Source: Bryobacterales bacterium (GTDB taxonomy: Bacteria; Acidobacteriota; Terriglobia; Bryobacterales; Bryobacteraceae). From it: 64,000 bases of DNA. The stretch is taken from contig JADLCT010000075.1 in assembly GCA_020847045.1 (NCBI GenBank), positions 1 to 64,000 on the forward strand, written 5' to 3'. Numbering within the stretch: the stretch's first letter is position 1; the number at the start of each line of letters is the position of its first letter. Of this stretch, positions 17,640 to 26,285 are shown piece after piece. A program made the position numbers and the translations under genes. Under the pieces are notes generated by a model. The model was not told where the DNA came from, did not search any database, and saw only the letters and a program-made list of their open reading frames with translations.

Positions 17640-18580
17640 TTGGACGCCTCGCTGGCGATGCGGTTGGTGAGTGTGACGAAGATGTCTTCAAGGGAAACCT
17701 CGGCGGGCTGGATGGCCGCCGTGATGCCGGAGGCGGCGAGGTCCCCGGCAAGCCGCGGGATGGAGGCTTCTTCGATCAGCACATGGACGGACCGGCCGAA
17801 GATGGTGGACTCATGAATATAAGGTAGCCGGCGCACGATGGCGAGCGCGGCGCTGGAGTGCTCCATACGGAGTTCGAGACGCGTGGCGCCGGGCGGGTTG
17901 GCCTCGGGCATCCGGCGGAGTTCGTCGATGGAGCCGATGGCGATCAGGCGCGAAAGATAGATGTACCCGGCGCGGGAGCAGCGCTCAGCCTCGTCCATGT
18001 AGTGGGTGGTGACGAAGAATGTGACGCCTTGTCCGGATAGCGTGAAGAGCAGATCCCAAAGAGCCCGGCGCGCAACCGGGTCGATGCCGGCCGTGGGTTC
18101 ATCGAGAAACACGACCTCGGGTGAATGGATGAGTGCGCAGGCGAGTGCGAGGCGTTGTTTCCAGCCTCCGGAGAGACGTTGCGCATGGCGGTTCAGATAG
18201 GGGCCGAGCGAGGTGAACTCGATGAGTTCCCGCTTGCGGGCCGCCAGCGCGGCGGAGGTGAGGCCGTAGACGCTGCCGTAGAAGTCGAGATTTTCCTGGA
18301 CGGTGAGGTCTTCGTAGAGCCCGAACTTTTGCGACATGTAGCCGATGTGGTGCTTGATCTCACGGACGCGCGTGCGCACGTCGAGTCCGAGAATGGAGCC
18401 CTGCCCGGAGTGAATCGGGATGAGTCCGCAGAGCGCTTTGATGAAGGTGGTTTTACCGGAACCGTTGGGACCGAGGAATCCGAAGATCTCACCGCGGCCG
18501 ACGGAGAGGCTGACTTCGCCGACGGCGGTGAAGGCGCCGAACCGGATGGTGAGGCGGTCGGCCGTGATGACAGGTTCCAT
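17636..18580 (-). CDS. ABC exporter ATP-binding protein
   Basis: A 314-residue ATPase with Walker A GPNGSGKTT (about residues 38-46), Q-loop MSQKFGLYEDLT, signature LSGGWKQRLALA (about 137-148), Walker B VVFLDEPTAGID (about 157-168), and the H-loop VTTHYMDEAERC. The ~90-residue C-terminal extension is typical of DrrA/YbhF-type exporters. It powers the adjacent ABC-2 permease; the HlyD-type protein upstream would link it to an outer-membrane channel. Confidence 0.92.
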   Translation of the reverse strand: MEPVITADRLTIRFGAFTAVGEVSLSVGRGEIFGFLGPNGSGKTTFIKALCGLIPIHSGQGSILGLDVRTRVREIKHHIGYMSQKFGLYEDLTVQENLDFYGSVYGLTSAALAARKRELIEFTSLGPYLNRHAQRLSGGWKQRLALACALIHSPEVVFLDEPTAGIDPVARRALWDLLFTLSGQGVTFFVTTHYMDEAERCSRAGYIYLSRLIAIGSIDELRRMPEANPPGATRLELRMEHSSAALAIVRRLPYIHESTIFGRSVHVLIEEASIPRLAGDLAASGITAAIQPAEVSLEDIFVTLTNRIASEASK

Positions 18581-18584
18581 GGCG

Positions 18585-19721
18585 TCAGCGTGAGGTGCGA
18601 AGAGGCGTGGCGAACACCGTCATGCCTGGTTTCAGTTCGCCGCCCGAGGGAGCGGGTTTCACACGAACGCCGAAGACCAGATGGGAACGGTCGTTTCGCG
18701 TTTGGACGTTGCGGGGGAGATACTCGGCCTTGCCGTTGATCTGTTCCACCACGGCCGGGTAGCGTTTGGCTGGGAAGGTATCTGTACGCAGCGAGAGCGC
18801 AGAGCCCACCTGAACAAGGCCCAGTTCTGGTTCGGGAATGTAGAGACGTGCCCACACCTGGTCGAGTTCCAGCAGCGTAACGACGGGCTTTCCGGCGAGG
18901 GCCAGGTCGCCCGGCCGGACGGAAACCAGTTCCACGCGGGCGCGCGCCGGAGAACGGATTTCAGTTTCGTCGAGCCGTATGGCGTTAGCGGCCAGCAGGG
19001 CATCCACTTCAGACACCGCGGCCCGCGCCTGTTCAATGTCCTCCTTGCGGTAGCCATTGCGTAGCATCGCGGCGTTGTCGCGCGCCTGCCGCAGACGCTG
19101 TTCGCCGGCGCGAATGTCCTCGTCGCGCGAGCCCGCGCGGAGTAGGTTCAAGCGCTGGCGGGCCGCTTCGGCGCGGGCGGCGGCAAGGTCGCGACGGGAA
19201 CGCGCGTCGTCGTGGGCTTGCGCGGAGAGGTCGCCTGAGCGGAAGAGAGAATCCAGGCGCTGGAAGGTGGCTTCGGCATTGCGCGCTTCGGCCTGCGCGG
19301 CGGTGTGTTCGGCGGCGGCCTGCTCGCGCTCCTGCGGGCGCGGGCCTTCGCGGAGAGCGGCCACCATTGCTTCGGCTTGCCGCATCACGGCTTCCGCCTG
19401 CGCCACCTCTTCGGGACGGTACCCGTGCGTCATGCGCGCGGCGGCCGCTCGCGCCTGCGCTCGCCGGGCCAGCAGTTGCGCGCGCTCGGCCTCCCATTCG
19501 CGGCGCTCCAACCGGACCAGGACCGCGCCGGGCTTCATCATCTGGCCCTCTTCGGCCAGCACTTCGACAACCCGTCCGCCGACACGGGAACCGAGTTGCA
19601 TTTCGCGGGCCTCGAGAACACCGGTCCAGTCTTCGCCGGCGGAAGGCCCATGTCCACGCCAGGCGAGCCAGCTTGCCAGAGCGGCGCCAGAGGCCACGAG
19701 AATCAGTAGGGTTCGTTTCAT
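18585..19721 (-). CDS. HlyD-family periplasmic adaptor of ABC exporter
   Basis: The ATG at 19721 overlaps the tetR stop (ATGA) and starts with a signal anchor (MKRTLLILVASGAALASWLA). The 378-residue product has a biotinyl-lipoyl half motif (GSRVGGRVVEVLAEEGQMMK), a long coiled-coil hairpin rich in Ala/Glu/Arg (residues about 80-250), the returning lipoyl half (RSPARARVELVSVRPGDLAL) and a beta-barrel. This is the YbhG/EmrA-type adaptor that couples inner-membrane exporters to a TolC-like channel, which is not encoded nearby. Confidence 0.9.
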   Translation of the reverse strand: MKRTLLILVASGAALASWLAWRGHGPSAGEDWTGVLEAREMQLGSRVGGRVVEVLAEEGQMMKPGAVLVRLERREWEAERAQLLARRAQARAAAARMTHGYRPEEVAQAEAVMRQAEAMVAALREGPRPQEREQAAAEHTAAQAEARNAEATFQRLDSLFRSGDLSAQAHDDARSRRDLAAARAEAARQRLNLLRAGSRDEDIRAGEQRLRQARDNAAMLRNGYRKEDIEQARAAVSEVDALLAANAIRLDETEIRSPARARVELVSVRPGDLALAGKPVVTLLELDQVWARLYIPEPELGLVQVGSALSLRTDTFPAKRYPAVVEQINGKAEYLPRNVQTRNDRSHLVFGVRVKPAPSGGELKPGMTVFATPLRTSR

Positions 19722-20332
19722 CGGGCCGCTCCCTTTTCCGCGAGCCGCACCAGCAGCCCCAGACGCTGGCGCAGTGTGCGCGTTTGCCATCCCTTGGGCG
19801 GGTTGGGATGCACGGACCATTGCAGGACCGTCGCGACATAGAGACTGAAGAAGCTATCGGCGAACAGGCGCGCATCGACGCCGGGCTTCAATGCGCCTCC
19901 CCTGGCGAGACCTTCGGCGAGCGACTGCCGCGCCTCCCGCAACAGCGGCTGCACGGCGTCCTGGCAGGCGGGGTGGAACAGGATGTGAGGCAGCAGGCAG
20001 CGCGGTCCCTCGCCGAAGCGTTCGTTTTCGGCGGCAAACTCGATGAAGAGGCCGAGCAGAGCGTCCAGCGTGACATCGGAGTGGGAGGAGAGCAGCGCCT
20101 GGATGCGCTCCACGCGCGCGCGGGCAAACGCGGCGAGAATCAGCTCCTTGCGGGGAAAGTAGTTGAAGAAGGTCGCGCGGCTGACTCCGGCCCGTTGCGC
20201 AATTTCGGCGGCCGTTGTGGCCACGAAGCCCTTTTCGGCGAACAGAGACAGGGCGGCGCCGGTGATTTCGCGCGTGGTTTCGGCGCGGCGGCGGTCGCGG
20301 AGGGAAGACGGAGCTGGGAAGCGCCGGTCCAC
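19718..20332 (-). CDS. TetR/AcrR-family repressor of the ABC exporter
   Basis: A GTG start gives 204 residues. The N-terminal helix-turn-helix is clear (ALSLFAEKGFVATTAAEIAQ, then RAGVSRATFFNYFPRKELIL); the C-terminal two-thirds is the ligand-binding helical domain. It heads the operon tetR-HlyD-ATPase-permease, with 4-nt overlap to the adaptor gene. A perfect 18-bp dyad starts 3 nt upstream of the GTG, indicating autoregulation and drug- or metabolite-induced expression of the exporter. No Shine-Dalgarno is visible, so the mRNA may be leaderless. Confidence 0.9.
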   Translation of the reverse strand: MDRRFPAPSSLRDRRRAETTREITGAALSLFAEKGFVATTAAEIAQRAGVSRATFFNYFPRKELILAAFARARVERIQALLSSHSDVTLDALLGLFIEFAAENERFGEGPRCLLPHILFHPACQDAVQPLLREARQSLAEGLARGGALKPGVDARLFADSFFSLYVATVLQWSVHPNPPKGWQTRTLRQRLGLLVRLAEKGAAR

Positions 20333-20334
20333 GG

Positions 20335-20352
20335 ATTAGACTGTAGTCTAAT
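20335..20352. promoter_or_regulatory. TetR-type operator, perfect dyad
   Basis: ATTAGACTGTAGTCTAAT is two perfect 8-bp arms (ATTAGACT/AGTCTAAT) with a 2-bp centre. It lies 2 nt from the tetR start codon, in an unusually AT-rich patch, where it would cover the core promoter. Length and symmetry fit TetR-dimer operators. Confidence 0.8.
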
Positions 20353-20399
20353 TTGTGTTCGTGAGTCAAGCGGGCGCGGCGGACCGCGCCCGCAACCGG

Positions 20400-21314
20400 T
20401 CAGTGAGCTTCAAACAGGTGCGTAATGTCCGGGAAGGCGTTCATGGCGAGACGGCAGGAAGCACCGTCGCCCCACCACCGGGGCGCATGCCAGGTGAACG
20501 GCGGAACGTAGACGACGTCGCCTTCTTCGGCGATGACGACGCCCACCTTTTCGATGGGATAGCGGATCTGGCCGCGCATGATCAGCCAGAACTCCGCGCC
20601 CTCGGGGTGATAGTGCCCCTTGTTCTTGGGGTCAACAGGGGGGAGCTTGGAGTTGTAGCCATAGATGAAGTTCCCCGTACCCCTGTCGTCCTGCACGATA
20701 CGAATGGTGCCCTTCAACTTGCCGCTGTCGATGCCCGCGGCGATCTCGTCGAAGGTAACGTGCGGCTTATTGCCGTGCTTCCACAATCCTGGCAGACGAG
20801 AGTTGTAGGCGGCTTTCACCCACTCGATACCAGGCAGCGCGGGCGGTTTCTCCGTGGTGGCAAACAGCGTGTGCGCACCGGCGATATTGGTGTCGAACAG
20901 CAACGCGGGCTGTGAGCCGACGACCTCGTATTGGAACCAGGTCTGGAATGGCACCTGCACCATCGACCCGCGTTTTGCAATGAAGGGCTCCTGCGTTTCG
21001 ATCGTGAAACGGACCTCGCCGGAGAGAACCACCCACCACTCGCGCGTATCCGGGTGCATCATCTTCGGCGACTTGAAGCCGGGGGCCCATTGCTCATACG
21101 CGCTGGTGAGCTGCTTGTCATTCACAACCAGTTCGCGCCACTGCTTCTTGCCGGCGTGCTTGGCCATCACCTCCTTCAGCTTGGTGTGAGGCTTGTGCGG
21201 CGCGGTGTAGACGGCGGGCTGTCCCTTGGGAGCGAGCAGCACTTCGGGCGCGGCCTGAGCCGTCAGCAGGAAGCCGGGCAGAAGCAAGGCGGGCAGAGCC
21301 TTTCGTAAAAACAT
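20400..21314 (-). CDS. secreted bicupin protein
   Basis: A 304-residue exported protein (signal MFLRKALPALLLPGFLLTAQA). Two cupin barrels are visible. The C-terminal one (about residues 220-290) keeps metal ligands in GHYHPEGAEFW (His, His, Glu) and TWHAP (His). The N-terminal one (about 85-140) has HPDTREWWVVLSGEV but Phe/Gln where the last His should be (FQTWFQYE), so it probably lacks metal. Function is unknown; exported metal-cupins are often dioxygenases, isomerases or sugar-binding proteins. It follows the dehydrogenase gene with a 2-nt gap, so the two are co-transcribed. Confidence 0.8.
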   Translation of the reverse strand: MFLRKALPALLLPGFLLTAQAAPEVLLAPKGQPAVYTAPHKPHTKLKEVMAKHAGKKQWRELVVNDKQLTSAYEQWAPGFKSPKMMHPDTREWWVVLSGEVRFTIETQEPFIAKRGSMVQVPFQTWFQYEVVGSQPALLFDTNIAGAHTLFATTEKPPALPGIEWVKAAYNSRLPGLWKHGNKPHVTFDEIAAGIDSGKLKGTIRIVQDDRGTGNFIYGYNSKLPPVDPKNKGHYHPEGAEFWLIMRGQIRYPIEKVGVVIAEEGDVVYVPPFTWHAPRWWGDGASCRLAMNAFPDITHLFEAH

Positions 21315-21316
21315 GA

Positions 21317-22396
21317 TTAGTACCCTTTCTCTTTGTCAACCACATTGATCAGAGGCAGTCCGTTCGTGTAACGGCGGACGTTCTCGGCATACAGGTCGAT
21401 GAGGCGGACCTGGCGGTCGGGCGACCACCCGGAGCTGTGCGCGCTCATGATGACGTTGCCGCATTCGAAAATGGGGTGGCCGGGCGGGACGGGCTCGGTG
21501 GGAAACACGTCGAGCCCGGCGCCGGCGATCCATCCTTCCTTAAGAGCGCGCACGAGCGCGTTCTCGTCGAAGAGTTTGCCGCGCGACATGGCGATGAAGT
21601 AGGCCGTCTTCTTCATGGAGCGGAAGATCTGTTCGTTGAACATGCGCTCGGTGATCTTGGTGTGCGGGGCAGCGCAGACGAGCACGTCCACCTGCTGGGC
21701 CATTTTGGGGAAATAGGCGGGGTCGTGCAGCTCATCGACATAGTCGGGTTTGGGCATGGGCTTGGCGTCGGTGGCGACGATGCGCATGTCGAGCCCGTAG
21801 TAGGCGCGGCGGGCGATGGCCGAGCCAATACCGCCCATGCCCACGATGCCCATGGTGCGGCCGGCGAGCTCGACATGGTGGGCGGACTTGGGCGTGCCCA
21901 CCGGAGCCATGGTCTTCTTCAGGTAGAACTGCGGCAGGTAGTATTTCACGATGCCGCGCGAAAGGGCGAGCAGCAGTCCGATGGCGGTTTCCGAGATGCC
22001 GGGCGCGAAGGTGCGGGCGTAATTGGTGATGGTGAGCGGGCTTTGCATCACCTTGGGGTCGGTGCCCTCCATGCCCGCGCCGCCCGATTGGAGCCATTTG
22101 AGTTTGGGCGCGAAATCGAGGTCGGCGCCGCGCACACCGCCATAGACGGCCTCGGCGTCGCGCAACTCGCGCCGGAACTCTTCGGCCGAGTTGCAAATGC
22201 GGAGTTCCAGCGGCACGGCGGAGGCGGCAGTGATCTTGTCCACCTCGAGCGGCTCGAACTTATACATGGTGACGATCTTGAGCGGGCCGCTACGCGGCGC
22301 GGATTGCGCGGGGGCGGACTGTGCCGCCGCCGTGGCGAGAGAAGCCGTGGAAGCGGTCTTCAACACGTTTCTGCGGGAAAAGGTCCGTTCGGGCAT
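21317..22396 (-). CDS. Tat-exported D-2-hydroxyacid dehydrogenase
   Basis: The ATG at 22396 gives 359 residues beginning PERTFSRRNVLKTASTASLA, a twin-arginine signal. The catalytic part is a D-isomer-specific 2-hydroxyacid dehydrogenase: substrate-domain start LKIVTMYKFEP, Rossmann motif GIVGMGGIGSAIA (about residues 185-197), CAAPHTKIT, AMSRGKLFDENAL, DVFPTEPVPPGHP and the catalytic His in MSAHSSGW. It would reduce a 2-oxoacid with NAD(P)H, but the export signal puts it in the periplasm, where free NAD(P)H is scarce; Tat export allows transport with cofactor bound. Confidence 0.85.
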   Translation of the reverse strand: MPERTFSRRNVLKTASTASLATAAAQSAPAQSAPRSGPLKIVTMYKFEPLEVDKITAASAVPLELRICNSAEEFRRELRDAEAVYGGVRGADLDFAPKLKWLQSGGAGMEGTDPKVMQSPLTITNYARTFAPGISETAIGLLLALSRGIVKYYLPQFYLKKTMAPVGTPKSAHHVELAGRTMGIVGMGGIGSAIARRAYYGLDMRIVATDAKPMPKPDYVDELHDPAYFPKMAQQVDVLVCAAPHTKITERMFNEQIFRSMKKTAYFIAMSRGKLFDENALVRALKEGWIAGAGLDVFPTEPVPPGHPIFECGNVIMSAHSSGWSPDRQVRLIDLYAENVRRYTNGLPLINVVDKEKGY

Positions 22397-22419
22397 GGTG
22401 ACTGTTCTACCATACGGGA

Positions 22420-23847
22420 ATGCCAATCTTCTTGCTGCTGGTGCTGGCCGTGTGTCCGGCGGCGTCACGGGCGCAGCAGGAGGCGCCGGCGCGCGTACTG
22501 GCTGCCATGGATGGCGGCGCGGCGAAATGGGGCGAGGTTTCACGGCGCATCTGGGAGTTCGCCGAACTCGGATATCACGAAAACAAGAGTTCCAGGCTGC
22601 TGCAGGACGAGTTGCGCGCAGCCGGATTCAGGGTAACGGCGGGCGTGGCGGGAGCGCCGACGGCGTTCGTGGCCGAGTGGGGCTCGGGCAAGCCGGTGAT
22701 CGGACTGATGGGGGAATTCGATGCGCTGCCCGGGTTGTCGCAGGACGCCGTGCCGGAGCGAAAGCCGTTGGTGAAGGATGGCGCTGGGCATGGCTGCGGG
22801 CACAACCTGTTCGGCGCGGCCGTGGCGTTTGCGGCGGTTTCGATCAAGGGCTACATGGAGCAGCACGGCGTGAAAGGCACGCTGCGTTTCTATGGAACGC
22901 CGGCTGAGGAAGGTGGCGGCGGCAAGGTATACATGCTGCGGGCGGGCGTGTTCGATGGAACCGGCGTGGTGCTGACCTGGCACCCCGGCGATGCGAACCG
23001 CGCCGATACGAGCAGCACCCTTGCGAACATAACCGCTAAGTTCCGTTTTTATGGACTGGCGGCGCACGCGGCCGCGGCCCCCTGGGCGGGACGCTCGGCG
23101 CTGGATGCCCTGATGTTGTCGTCGCACGCCATCGACATGCTGCGGGAGCACGTTCCGCAGGAGACGCGGCTGCACTACATCGTGACGCGGGGAGGCGCCG
23201 CGCCGAACATCGTGCCGGACTTCGCCGAGTTGTATGTGTATGCGAGGCACCCGCGCATGGCCGTGCTGGATGGAATTTGGGAGCGGCTGGAGAAAACGGC
23301 CGAAGGCGCGGCCATCGCCACCGGAACGCGGGCCGAGGTGGTGTTGCAGAGCAGCGTGTGGGACGTGCTGCCGAACGACGCGCTGACCGGGTTGCTGCAA
23401 AAGAACCTGAAAGCCGTGGGCGGCGTGACGTACTCGGCCGGGGAGCGGGATTTCGCCGTGAAGCTGCGGGAGACGATGGATACGAAGGACGCGCTGCCGC
23501 TGGGAAGCGAAGCCGGTGTTTTTACCGATGCTCGCGGCGCCATGGCTTCCACCGATGTGGGCGACGTCAGCCATGTGTTGCCGGTGGGCCAGTTCACGGC
23601 CGCAACGTACGTGCCGGGCACACCGGGCCATTCGTGGCAATCGACCGCCTGCGCGGGCATGAGCATTGGCCGGAAGGGCATGGTGGTGGCGGCCAAGACG
23701 CTGGCGCTGACGGCGCTCGACCTGTTTCTGGAACCAAAGAACGTGGAGGCGGCCCGCGAATCGTTCGCCCGGCGCAGCGCGGGCGTGGCGTACAAGTCGC
23801 GCATTCCTGCGGACGCCAAGCCGCCGCTCAACTACCGTGGGAACTAA
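22420..23847 (+). CDS. exported M20-family amidohydrolase/peptidase
   Basis: A 475-residue protein with signal peptide (MPIFLLLVLAVCPAASRA). M20D/AbgB-like features: IWEFAELGYHE, LMGEFDALPGLS (metal Asp), GHGCGHNLFG (about residues 125-134, metal His/Cys-His), TPAEEGGGGK (catalytic and metal Glu), a lid domain with GLAAHAAAAPWAG, and a late His region (GTPGHSWQSTACAGMSIG). It probably removes an acyl or aminobenzoyl/indoleacetyl group from an amino acid conjugate outside the cytoplasm. It is divergent from the dehydrogenase gene with only 23 nt between starts. Confidence 0.88.
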   Translation: MPIFLLLVLAVCPAASRAQQEAPARVLAAMDGGAAKWGEVSRRIWEFAELGYHENKSSRLLQDELRAAGFRVTAGVAGAPTAFVAEWGSGKPVIGLMGEFDALPGLSQDAVPERKPLVKDGAGHGCGHNLFGAAVAFAAVSIKGYMEQHGVKGTLRFYGTPAEEGGGGKVYMLRAGVFDGTGVVLTWHPGDANRADTSSTLANITAKFRFYGLAAHAAAAPWAGRSALDALMLSSHAIDMLREHVPQETRLHYIVTRGGAAPNIVPDFAELYVYARHPRMAVLDGIWERLEKTAEGAAIATGTRAEVVLQSSVWDVLPNDALTGLLQKNLKAVGGVTYSAGERDFAVKLRETMDTKDALPLGSEAGVFTDARGAMASTDVGDVSHVLPVGQFTAATYVPGTPGHSWQSTACAGMSIGRKGMVVAAKTLALTALDLFLEPKNVEAARESFARRSAGVAYKSRIPADAKPPLNYRGN

Positions 23848-23889
23848 GCCGCGCGGCGCCATCGCGGGCGGACATATGATGGAAGGCGC

Positions 23890-24840
23890 ATGAAGACTAG
23901 TCCCGTACGCATTGACGACTGGCGTGGCGTGTTTCCCGTGCCGCCACTGGCCCGCATGAACGACGGCACGGATGCTCTCGACTTCGCGCAGAGCCGGAAG
24001 ATTGCCGGGCACATCGCCGAGGGCGGCATCCGCAATTTTCTTTATGGCGGAAATGCCTTCCTGTATCACATCCGGCTCAGCGAATACCACGCCATGCTGG
24101 AATGGATGACCGGATTTCCGGATGACCATTGGATGATTCCGAGCGCCGGGCCCAGCTATGGACGTGCGATGGACCAGGCTGAGTTATTGAAGAACTACGC
24201 GTTTCCGTGCGTGATGCTGCTGCCGTGCGGCGATCCGCGCGACGCCAAAGGCCTCGAGCGTGGCTACCGCGCATTTGCCGATGCCTCGCGGAAGAAACTG
24301 ATCCTCTATTTGAAGGAGGAGCACAACATGGGCGGAGACAAGGAAGCGGGCCTGGACGCCGTGGCGCGCCTGGTGGACAAGGGCGTGTGCGTGGGCATCA
24401 AGTATGCCGTGGTGCGCGAAAATCCGTCCGAGGATCCGTATCTGGCCTCGCTGCTCCGCCGCGTGGACAAGCGTTTCGTGATTAGCGGCATTGGGGAACG
24501 TCCGGCCATCGCTCACATGCGGGGATTCGATCTGCCAGGCTTCACGACGGGTTCAGGCTGCCTCGCGCCCGCCTTGTCGCGGCGCTTGTGGACTCTCTGC
24601 AGCGAGCGCAAATTCGAAGAGGCCGAACCGGTGCGGCGTTTGTTCCTTCCCGTGGAAGATTTGCGCGACGCGATGGGGCCGGCCCGCGTGCTGCACGCCG
24701 CGACGGAGTTGGCGGGCATCGCTGTCACGGGCCCCATTGAGCCCTACATAACCCCGTTGAACGAGGCGCAGTTGGCGCAACTGGCCCAACCGGCGCGCGC
24801 GCTGGCGGCGGCAAACCACGAAGCCCTGGCAGCCGTATAA
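23890..24840 (+). CDS. dihydrodipicolinate-synthase/N-acetylneuraminate-lyase family aldolase
   Basis: A 316-residue TIM-barrel of the DapA/NanA class I aldolase superfamily. The Schiff-base lysine is in CVGIKYAV (about residue 178), preceded by the conserved Tyr strand KKLILYLKEE; IRNFLYGGNAFLYHI replaces the usual GTTGE loop, and SGIGERPA, GFTTGSGCLAP follow. The altered GTTGE loop argues against true DapA; a sugar-acid lyase is more likely. No signal peptide, so cytoplasmic, in contrast with its neighbours. Confidence 0.8.
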   Translation: MKTSPVRIDDWRGVFPVPPLARMNDGTDALDFAQSRKIAGHIAEGGIRNFLYGGNAFLYHIRLSEYHAMLEWMTGFPDDHWMIPSAGPSYGRAMDQAELLKNYAFPCVMLLPCGDPRDAKGLERGYRAFADASRKKLILYLKEEHNMGGDKEAGLDAVARLVDKGVCVGIKYAVVRENPSEDPYLASLLRRVDKRFVISGIGERPAIAHMRGFDLPGFTTGSGCLAPALSRRLWTLCSERKFEEAEPVRRLFLPVEDLRDAMGPARVLHAATELAGIAVTGPIEPYITPLNEAQLAQLAQPARALAAANHEALAAV

Positions 24841-24880
24841 GGCGTCCCACCGGGCGCGCGGCGCGCGATACAGTGAAGTT

Positions 24881-26281
24881 ATGGCGCGCCTTGTCTGCTT
24901 GCTTGTTCTCCTGTGCTGGCCTCTGTTAGCCGGACCGGGCGGTTGGATTCCCGCGCGATGGACGTCTAACGACCCGGCCACGCTGGAACTGGTGCGTGGA
25001 ACGCCGTTGAACTGCCTCGTATTGGAGCGGGCCTTGTGGTCGGCCAGCTTCAGCGGAAAGGCCGCGGCGCAGGGCGTGGCCGTGCTGGGGTTGGTGAAGC
25101 CCGGCGAGGATCTGAACGAGTTGTCGGCGGCCGTGGCGGCGGCAAAGTTGCAGGGCGTGCTGTTCGAGGGTGCGTTCGCGCCGGAGCCGCTGGCGCGGAT
25201 CACGGCTGCGCTTCGCGATTCGAACCTGGCCGTGGTGACGATGGGGCCACGCACGCGCATGGATCTCGGGAATCCGGGCGAGGTGGTGGCGACCAACCAG
25301 GGGGTGTGGCCGGGCATTAACGTGACCGATGACGGCTCGGCCAAGGCGGCGCCGAGCGGCGCGCCGTGGATTGACACCAACACAGGGTTCCTGCGATTCG
25401 TCCAGGCGGCTCTGCCCGAGGGACGGCAGGCGCGAGTGTGGATGGGATATGTGCCGCCGGCGAACCAGGTGATTCCGGCCGCGCGGTATTTGCAGGCTGT
25501 CGCCGACGCGGAGATGCTGGGCGCGCACTGGCTGATCGCACTCGACACGGCCACGGCCAAGGCTCTGATGGAGCGCCAGGAGAAGGCGCTGGCGGACTGG
25601 AAGCAGATGATGGAACTGCTCGCCTATTATCGCGACCACGCCGCGTGGGGACGCGCGGCGGCGGCTGGCGCGCTGGCTCTGGTGCAGGATGTGGACAGCG
25701 GCGGGCTCTACTCTGGCGGCATTCTCGACATGATCAGCGTGAAGCACACGCCGGTGCGGGCGGTGCCGCGCGCAAAGTTAAGTGACACCGGCATGCAGAG
25801 CGCCAAAATGGCCGTGAATGTCGATCCATCCCTATTGAGCGAGGAGCAGAAGCAGGTGTTGCGGCGGTTCACGCGAGGCGGCGGCACGCTGTTGACCGCG
25901 CCCCCGGGCTGGAAGTTTCCGGCCCAGCGGGAGGATCAGATCACGCTGGATAAAGACGATGTGAAAATTCTGGACGACATCTGGCGCGAAGTGAATTCCA
26001 TGACCGGGCGGCATAACCTGGGCGCGCGGCTTTTCAATGTGGCGAGCGTTCTCTCCTATCTCGGCGTGCCTGCCGGAGGCGGCAAGCCCTTCCTGCATCT
26101 GGTGAACTACTCGGACTATGCGGTGGAGAACGTCACCGTGCACATGCTGGGGAAGTGGACTTCTGTGAAGCTCTACTCGCCGGGCAAGGCACCGCGGCCG
26201 CTGCCAGTGTTCGAGACCGACGATGGAACGGGGGTGGAGTTGGACAAGCTGGGAATTACGGCGACCTTGGTGATGGAGTAG
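24881..26281 (+). CDS. secreted protein of unknown function
   Basis: A 466-residue protein with signal peptide (MARLVCLLVLLCWPLLA). I do not recognise the family with confidence. Visible blocks: LELVRGTPLNCLVLERALWS, a region like a TIM-barrel half (VLGLVKPGEDLNELSAAVAA, QGVLFEGAF, LAVVTMGPRTRMDL), WIDTNTGFLRFVQAALPEGR, a helical middle, then LRRFTRGGGTLLTAPPGW, resembling glutamine-amidotransferase-like domains in secreted glycosidase-type proteins, and a C-terminal beta domain. A polysaccharide-related role is a guess. It is 5 nt upstream of the DUF362 gene. Confidence 0.6.
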   Translation: MARLVCLLVLLCWPLLAGPGGWIPARWTSNDPATLELVRGTPLNCLVLERALWSASFSGKAAAQGVAVLGLVKPGEDLNELSAAVAAAKLQGVLFEGAFAPEPLARITAALRDSNLAVVTMGPRTRMDLGNPGEVVATNQGVWPGINVTDDGSAKAAPSGAPWIDTNTGFLRFVQAALPEGRQARVWMGYVPPANQVIPAARYLQAVADAEMLGAHWLIALDTATAKALMERQEKALADWKQMMELLAYYRDHAAWGRAAAAGALALVQDVDSGGLYSGGILDMISVKHTPVRAVPRAKLSDTGMQSAKMAVNVDPSLLSEEQKQVLRRFTRGGGTLLTAPPGWKFPAQREDQITLDKDDVKILDDIWREVNSMTGRHNLGARLFNVASVLSYLGVPAGGGKPFLHLVNYSDYAVENVTVHMLGKWTSVKLYSPGKAPRPLPVFETDDGTGVELDKLGITATLVME

Positions 26282-26285
26282 GACG

